DNA from: Turbatrix aceti
Taxonomy: Eukaryota > Nematoda > Chromadorea > Rhabditida > Panagrolaimidae
Length of the DNA: 64,000 nucleotides
Assembly: GCA_963969345.1 (NCBI GenBank)
Contig: OZ017766.1
Span: forward strand, 2,046,001 to 2,110,000
Reading direction: 5' to 3'
In this document: positions 60,272 through 64,000 of the stretch, one piece after another
Layout of the letters: each line of letters begins with the position of its first letter
Numbering within the stretch: the first letter of the stretch is position 1
Notes under the pieces: generated by a model
What the model was told of the DNA's origin: nothing
The model's database searches: none
What the model saw: only the letters and a program-made list of their open reading frames with translations
Translations under genes and position numbers: made by a program

Positions 60272-63200
60272 TCAAAGGTAGAGCGAAGCGGCGAAGACGA
60301 TGTCGCGTTTGAGGAGCTTGCGGGCTTCTTCGAAGACCTCCTCCATCTGGGCGTTGCCTATGGACTGTGCGGCGCTCACCATCTGTCGCAGAAGTTCTTC
60401 CAGACGGCGGAGACACCTGATAATGGATCCTGAAAACAAACTGGTCGTCGGTGCGTTCGGTCAAACTCAGCGCGCACCCTCGAAGATATCCTTGTTGTTG
60501 CTCTGGATTTCCTGGAAAGTCTTTTGGCTGAGCCACTCGTAGACAGCGTCCATCATGGTGGGCTTGAACGAGTCGACGTAGAAGTCCTCGTCGATCTCGA
60601 TGCGGGCGTCTTTGGTCGCGGTCGCAATGCGTCGAGCGAACGCCTGCATCGTCTGCAGACAGTTGCTGAGCTGGGCTTCCAGCTTGGGCTTGGCGCCCTT
60701 CTCCTCGCAGATGAAGCACGACATGAGGGCGCCGGCGGTGGGCGCGTCGAGGTCGCGGAAGACGTTGCCGAAGACGAGCTCGGTGAGGAGCAGCTCGTCG
60801 GCGGCGCTGATCTCGCAGGCGACACGGCCCTTCTGCGTGATGATGTCGTCCTCGGAGCAGTACTCGAGTCGCCGCAGCACGCGCTTCCTGGCCTCCAACT
60901 CGGCGAGCAGCGATTCCGATTGGGACTTGCGGAACTGTTTGTGCAGCTCGTCCTTTTCGCGGATCAGCTCGAGTTTGCGCTGGTAGAGGTCCATGATGCG
61001 CTGGAAGTCGGGGTCTTGGCGGATGGGGTGCATCGCGTAGCCGCGCTTGAGTGTCTGCAGCACCTCGTACTCCTTCTCGAAGCCAGGCACCTTCTGATCC
61101 ATTTTCATGTCCTGGACGCGCATCTTCTTCAAACTGTTGGACGCGGCCAATTTCTGAAAAACAAGCCAGTGCCAATTACGCCCTCGCTTCCGTAAAACGC
61201 ACATCGATGCTACTGAGCAGAGAAAGGTAGCTAACGGACTCCGTGGCACGCTGAACGGCCTCGGTCCTCATGCGCATCGAGAACACGTACGCGATGGACT
61301 CGATGCCGACGATGACGAGCACCCCTCGGACGGCCTTGTTGCTCTCCGCCGGCTTCAGCTTCGCGAGCTCCTCAGACGTGCTCTCGGCCGAGACCCGGAT
61401 GATCACCTGGACCTTGTACGTGAAGGTGTTGGACTCCGTGGCATCGAGGTTCAGCTTGCGCTCGTACTTGATGACGACGCCGTAGCCAAAGTCGAGGTTG
61501 TTCCAGACGACGCGCACGATGCGTCCGTTGAGCAAGAAAGGCGCGCAGTGGCCGCTCTTGACAATCTTGTCGTGGCAGTAGGCTTTCTTCTCCTCGATGG
61601 CCTTCTTGAGTTCGCAGAAGGCCTGGACGTCCTGCTCCTTCGGCACTTCGAACACCTTGATTTCCTTGGCTTTTTCCTGCATCACTGAAATTTCACAAAT
61701 TTTTACACCTCGATCGGGCAACGCAACTAACGCCTGAACATTTCCGGCAACTGGGCCTGGTTTTGGAAATGATAAAAGGATTTTTTCAGGATGAAATCCG
61801 GCTCGATGCCTTCGACCCGGAGGAGGTTGAGAATCATGTTGTAAGTGAGTCGGAATTCCGAGTTGAGCGGATCGGCCTTGCCCATGACGATCTTCTTGGC
61901 CGCTTCGTTCGTCAGCGCCTGGTCGACCATGAGGATGACGTTGCCGTGGGGGTCGAGACCGCGTCTTCCCGCGCGACCGCTCATCTGGATGTACTCGCCC
62001 GACGTGATGTCTCTGTTGTCCTTGCCGTCGAACTTGCGAGTCGTCGTGAAAATGACTGTCCTCGCTGGCATGTTGAGGCCCATCGAAAACGTCTCCGTCG
62101 CAAACAAAATCTGTAACCTTGAAATCAGCGAAGGCGTTGCAAAATCCAGAGACTCACCTTGATGTAGCCCTCGCCAAAGAGGATTTCGACGACCTCTTTG
62201 ATGATGGGGAGCAGTCCGGAGTGGTGAACACCGATGCCGCGCAGCAGATAGGGCAGGAGGTAGTTGACGGACTCGAGCTTGCGATCCTCGGCCGACAGCC
62301 GGTCGAGGGCGTGCGTGAAGATGAACTCTATCATCTCCTTCTCCTGGGCCGACGTGAAATCGATGCCCTTCAGCGCCATCGCGTAGTTGATGCAGTCCCG
62401 CCGCGCGAAGGAAAACACGATGCACGGCAGCATGTCCTTCTCCTTGATCGTTCGGATGATCACCGTCAACGCGTTCTGCGTGCCTGAATCCGACTTGCGC
62501 TTGTTGGGCTGCATCCGAGAGCCGGAATCCTGCCCGTCTCCCGAAGCGATTTTTCCCATCGCATTCACAAAGTTGTCCTGCAGGAACTTTCCGTTCGAAG
62601 TCAGCACTTCGTAGAGTCCATCGCCGCCGACCGGGTAGATGAAGTGCTGTAGGGGAGTCGGTCGGTAGTCCGTGTAGACGACGTGGCAAGGCTGTCTGTG
62701 CAGGTAGCAGATCCACGCTGAAGCAATCACAATCCTCGAAAAAAGAAGGTTTGCACCAAAAACTCACAGGCAAACTGGATGGCGTTGGGGATGGTGGCCG
62801 AGAGAAAGACGTAGTGGACGCTGTGAGCCAGCATGATGATCGTTTCCTCCCAGACGACTCCGCGCTCTGGAACCCCCCTCAAAGTCAGGTCATACAGTCA
62901 CTCTGCCTCACCTTTGTCGCGCATGTAGTGGATCTCGTCGAAAACGACCCATCCAATCTCGTGCATCAGACTCGAGCCCCGGTAGAGCATGGATCGCAGA
63001 ATCTCGGTGGTCATGACGATGACAGAGGCCTCGGGGTTGATGGTCACGTCGCCCGTCATGAGACCGACGTCGTCGAAGCGCTCGCAGAGGTCGCGGTACT
63101 TCTGGTTGCTGAGGGCTTTGATGGGGGACGTGTAGATGACGCGTTGCTTGTTCCTCAGAGCGGTCGCGATGGCGTAGAGCGCAACCGCCGTCTTTCCGGC

Positions 63201-63655
63201 CGACGTGTGGGCGGCGACGAGCACGGACTGGTTGTTGTCGATGCACAGCGTGGCCCTGTGCTGGAAGACGTCCAGTTTGAAGTCAAACTCGAACGCGCGC
63301 TCCATCGTTTCAGCCAGAGACGTGTCCGCATCGATGGGAGCCACCACCTGTAACATCCGTCCATTATGCCATCCAGAAAAGGCAAACTCACTTCGTGGAC
63401 GCAGTTTTCGTGGGTCAGGATGTGTTTGACCTCGTACTCGGGCTTGCGTGCCTCAAAGCGCTGCTTGAGGAACTCGTTCGTGGGATCCATCACCTCTTCT
63501 TCCAACTTTGAGAGAGTGGCCAGACTCTCGAGCTGCTCCTGCGCGGCCGAAGGCAGCGCGGAGGGCGCGTCCCCGGAATCGAGCTGGTTCAGCAGCTGGT
63601 CGGCGAGGAGGTCGTCGTCGTCGACATCCATGTCCGCAATATCCGGGTTGGCCAT
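60272..63655 (-). CDS. MTREX: MTR4 / SKIV2L2-type exosome RNA helicase
   Basis: DExH helicase that feeds RNA to the nuclear exosome. Exons 63655-63392, 63347-62912, 62866-62768, 62717-62158, 62110-61732, 61684-61203, 61153-60478 and 60429-60272 give 1017 aa (human 1042). Motifs: AHTSAGKT (Walker A), [42 protein letters not shown] (motif II), FLSATIPNA (III), [26 protein letters not shown] and MSGRAGRRG (VI). An arch/KOW region follows ([12 protein letters not shown]), then the DSHCT domain ending LEELLRQ and [13 protein letters not shown]. The family's acidic N-terminus is present but short. It begins 169 bp downstream of an ECHDC1-like gene on the same strand, possible operon spacing. A TTG-initiated extension upstream is rejected. 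Confidence 0.96.
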
Positions 63656-63824
63656 GCCGCCAGTTGTCTCCTGGCTGCCAGGGTTAAGCTCAAAAAGTAA
63701 TCCTCCCTCACAGATATCCAACTGTCAACGCAACAGAACAAAAAAGATTGAGATTCAAGGAAACAGTATTTTTATACGAAAACCATGTTCATTACATCTA
63801 ACGCCCGCAGGCCAAATCCAACAG

Positions 63825-63981
63825 CTACTTATGCTTGGTCTTTGAGTTGAGCGCGGCCAGGTTGTCGGGACCTCCCCAGACGGTGAGCAGAATGTCCCGC
63901 TCGGCAGCGTGCTTGTCTTCGTGGGTGGCGGCTTCCACAGCGTCGTTGACCATCTGCTTGCAAGCGCGAACGGCATTCACG
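63825..63981 (-). CDS. ECHDC1: ECHDC1-like ethylmalonyl-CoA decarboxylase, last exon (partial at window edge)
   Basis: Only the final exon is in the window; acceptor gcatttag precedes 63981 and the stop is at 63825. It encodes 51 complete codons plus a split one and ends AERDILLTVWGGPDNLAALN, which matches the C-terminal ERD..TVWGGP.NL.A. segment characteristic of ECHDC1, a crotonase-fold metabolite-repair enzyme that removes ethylmalonyl-CoA. The catalytic region lies outside the window, so other crotonase members cannot be fully excluded. Confidence 0.68.
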
Positions 63982-64000
63982 CTAAATGCCACAAAAACTT

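Noticed and set aside
63656..63721. N-terminal extension of MTR4
   Set aside because: It would start at TTG, not ATG; the first ATG is at 63655.

Overview
The window is nuclear DNA of a small-genomed metazoan, almost certainly a nematode. Genes are split by very short introns (mostly 45-65 nt) with GT donors and a stereotyped TTTCAG/TTGCAG acceptor. Several start codons sit 0-6 nt downstream of an intron-type acceptor with no upstream coding exon, as expected for spliced-leader trans-splicing. One gene encodes a nematode-type serpentine chemoreceptor, and two encode worm-style acyltransferase-3 membr­ane proteins. The genus cannot be read from the sequence. Family names come from recognising protein motifs by eye; no database search was run.

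Layout. 0-5 kb: mitochondrial glutaryl-CoA dehydrogenase (minus strand), whose 3.3-kb intron carries a complete opposite-strand meckelin/TMEM67 gene. 5-9 kb: a long non-coding stretch. 9-16 kb: a compact ADAM-type protease, two head-to-tail four-span MARVEL-like genes and a KCTD8/12/16-like gene. 16-22 kb: gene-poor, with an Sre-like chemoreceptor, a 539-bp hAT-type non-autonomous transposon with intact target-site duplication, and a one-span orphan. 22-32 kb: alkylglycerol monooxygenase, neurochondrin, mitochondrial ribosomal protein L37, geranylgeranyltransferase-I beta and KRI1. 32-39 kb: a basic orphan, an APMAP-like beta-propeller protein and a tandem pair of SLC34-type phosphate transporters. 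39-50 kb: a lipid phosphate phosphatase, NUP35, tyrosine hydroxylase and an acyltransferase-3/SGNH protein. 50-64 kb: PRPP synthetase, RNase H1, TMEM209, HRS (ESCRT-0), a second acyltransferase-3, the MTR4 exosome helicase and the last exon of an ECHDC1-like gene.

Most genes are unrelated housekeeping or membrane genes packed with very small spacers: convergent pairs 28-310 bp apart and same-strand pairs 50-170 bp apart that may be polycistronic. Gene models were built by matching donors, acceptors and reading phase; for nearly all multi-exon genes the exon lengths sum to whole codons and the joined protein aligns by eye with a known family.

I did not find a clearly new multi-gene system. 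The best leads are the nested meckelin gene, a duplicated ETS-plus-homeodomain-like motif upstream of tyrosine hydroxylase, the hAT element, operon-like pairs, and the divergent architectures of the ADAM, RNase H1 and HRS proteins.
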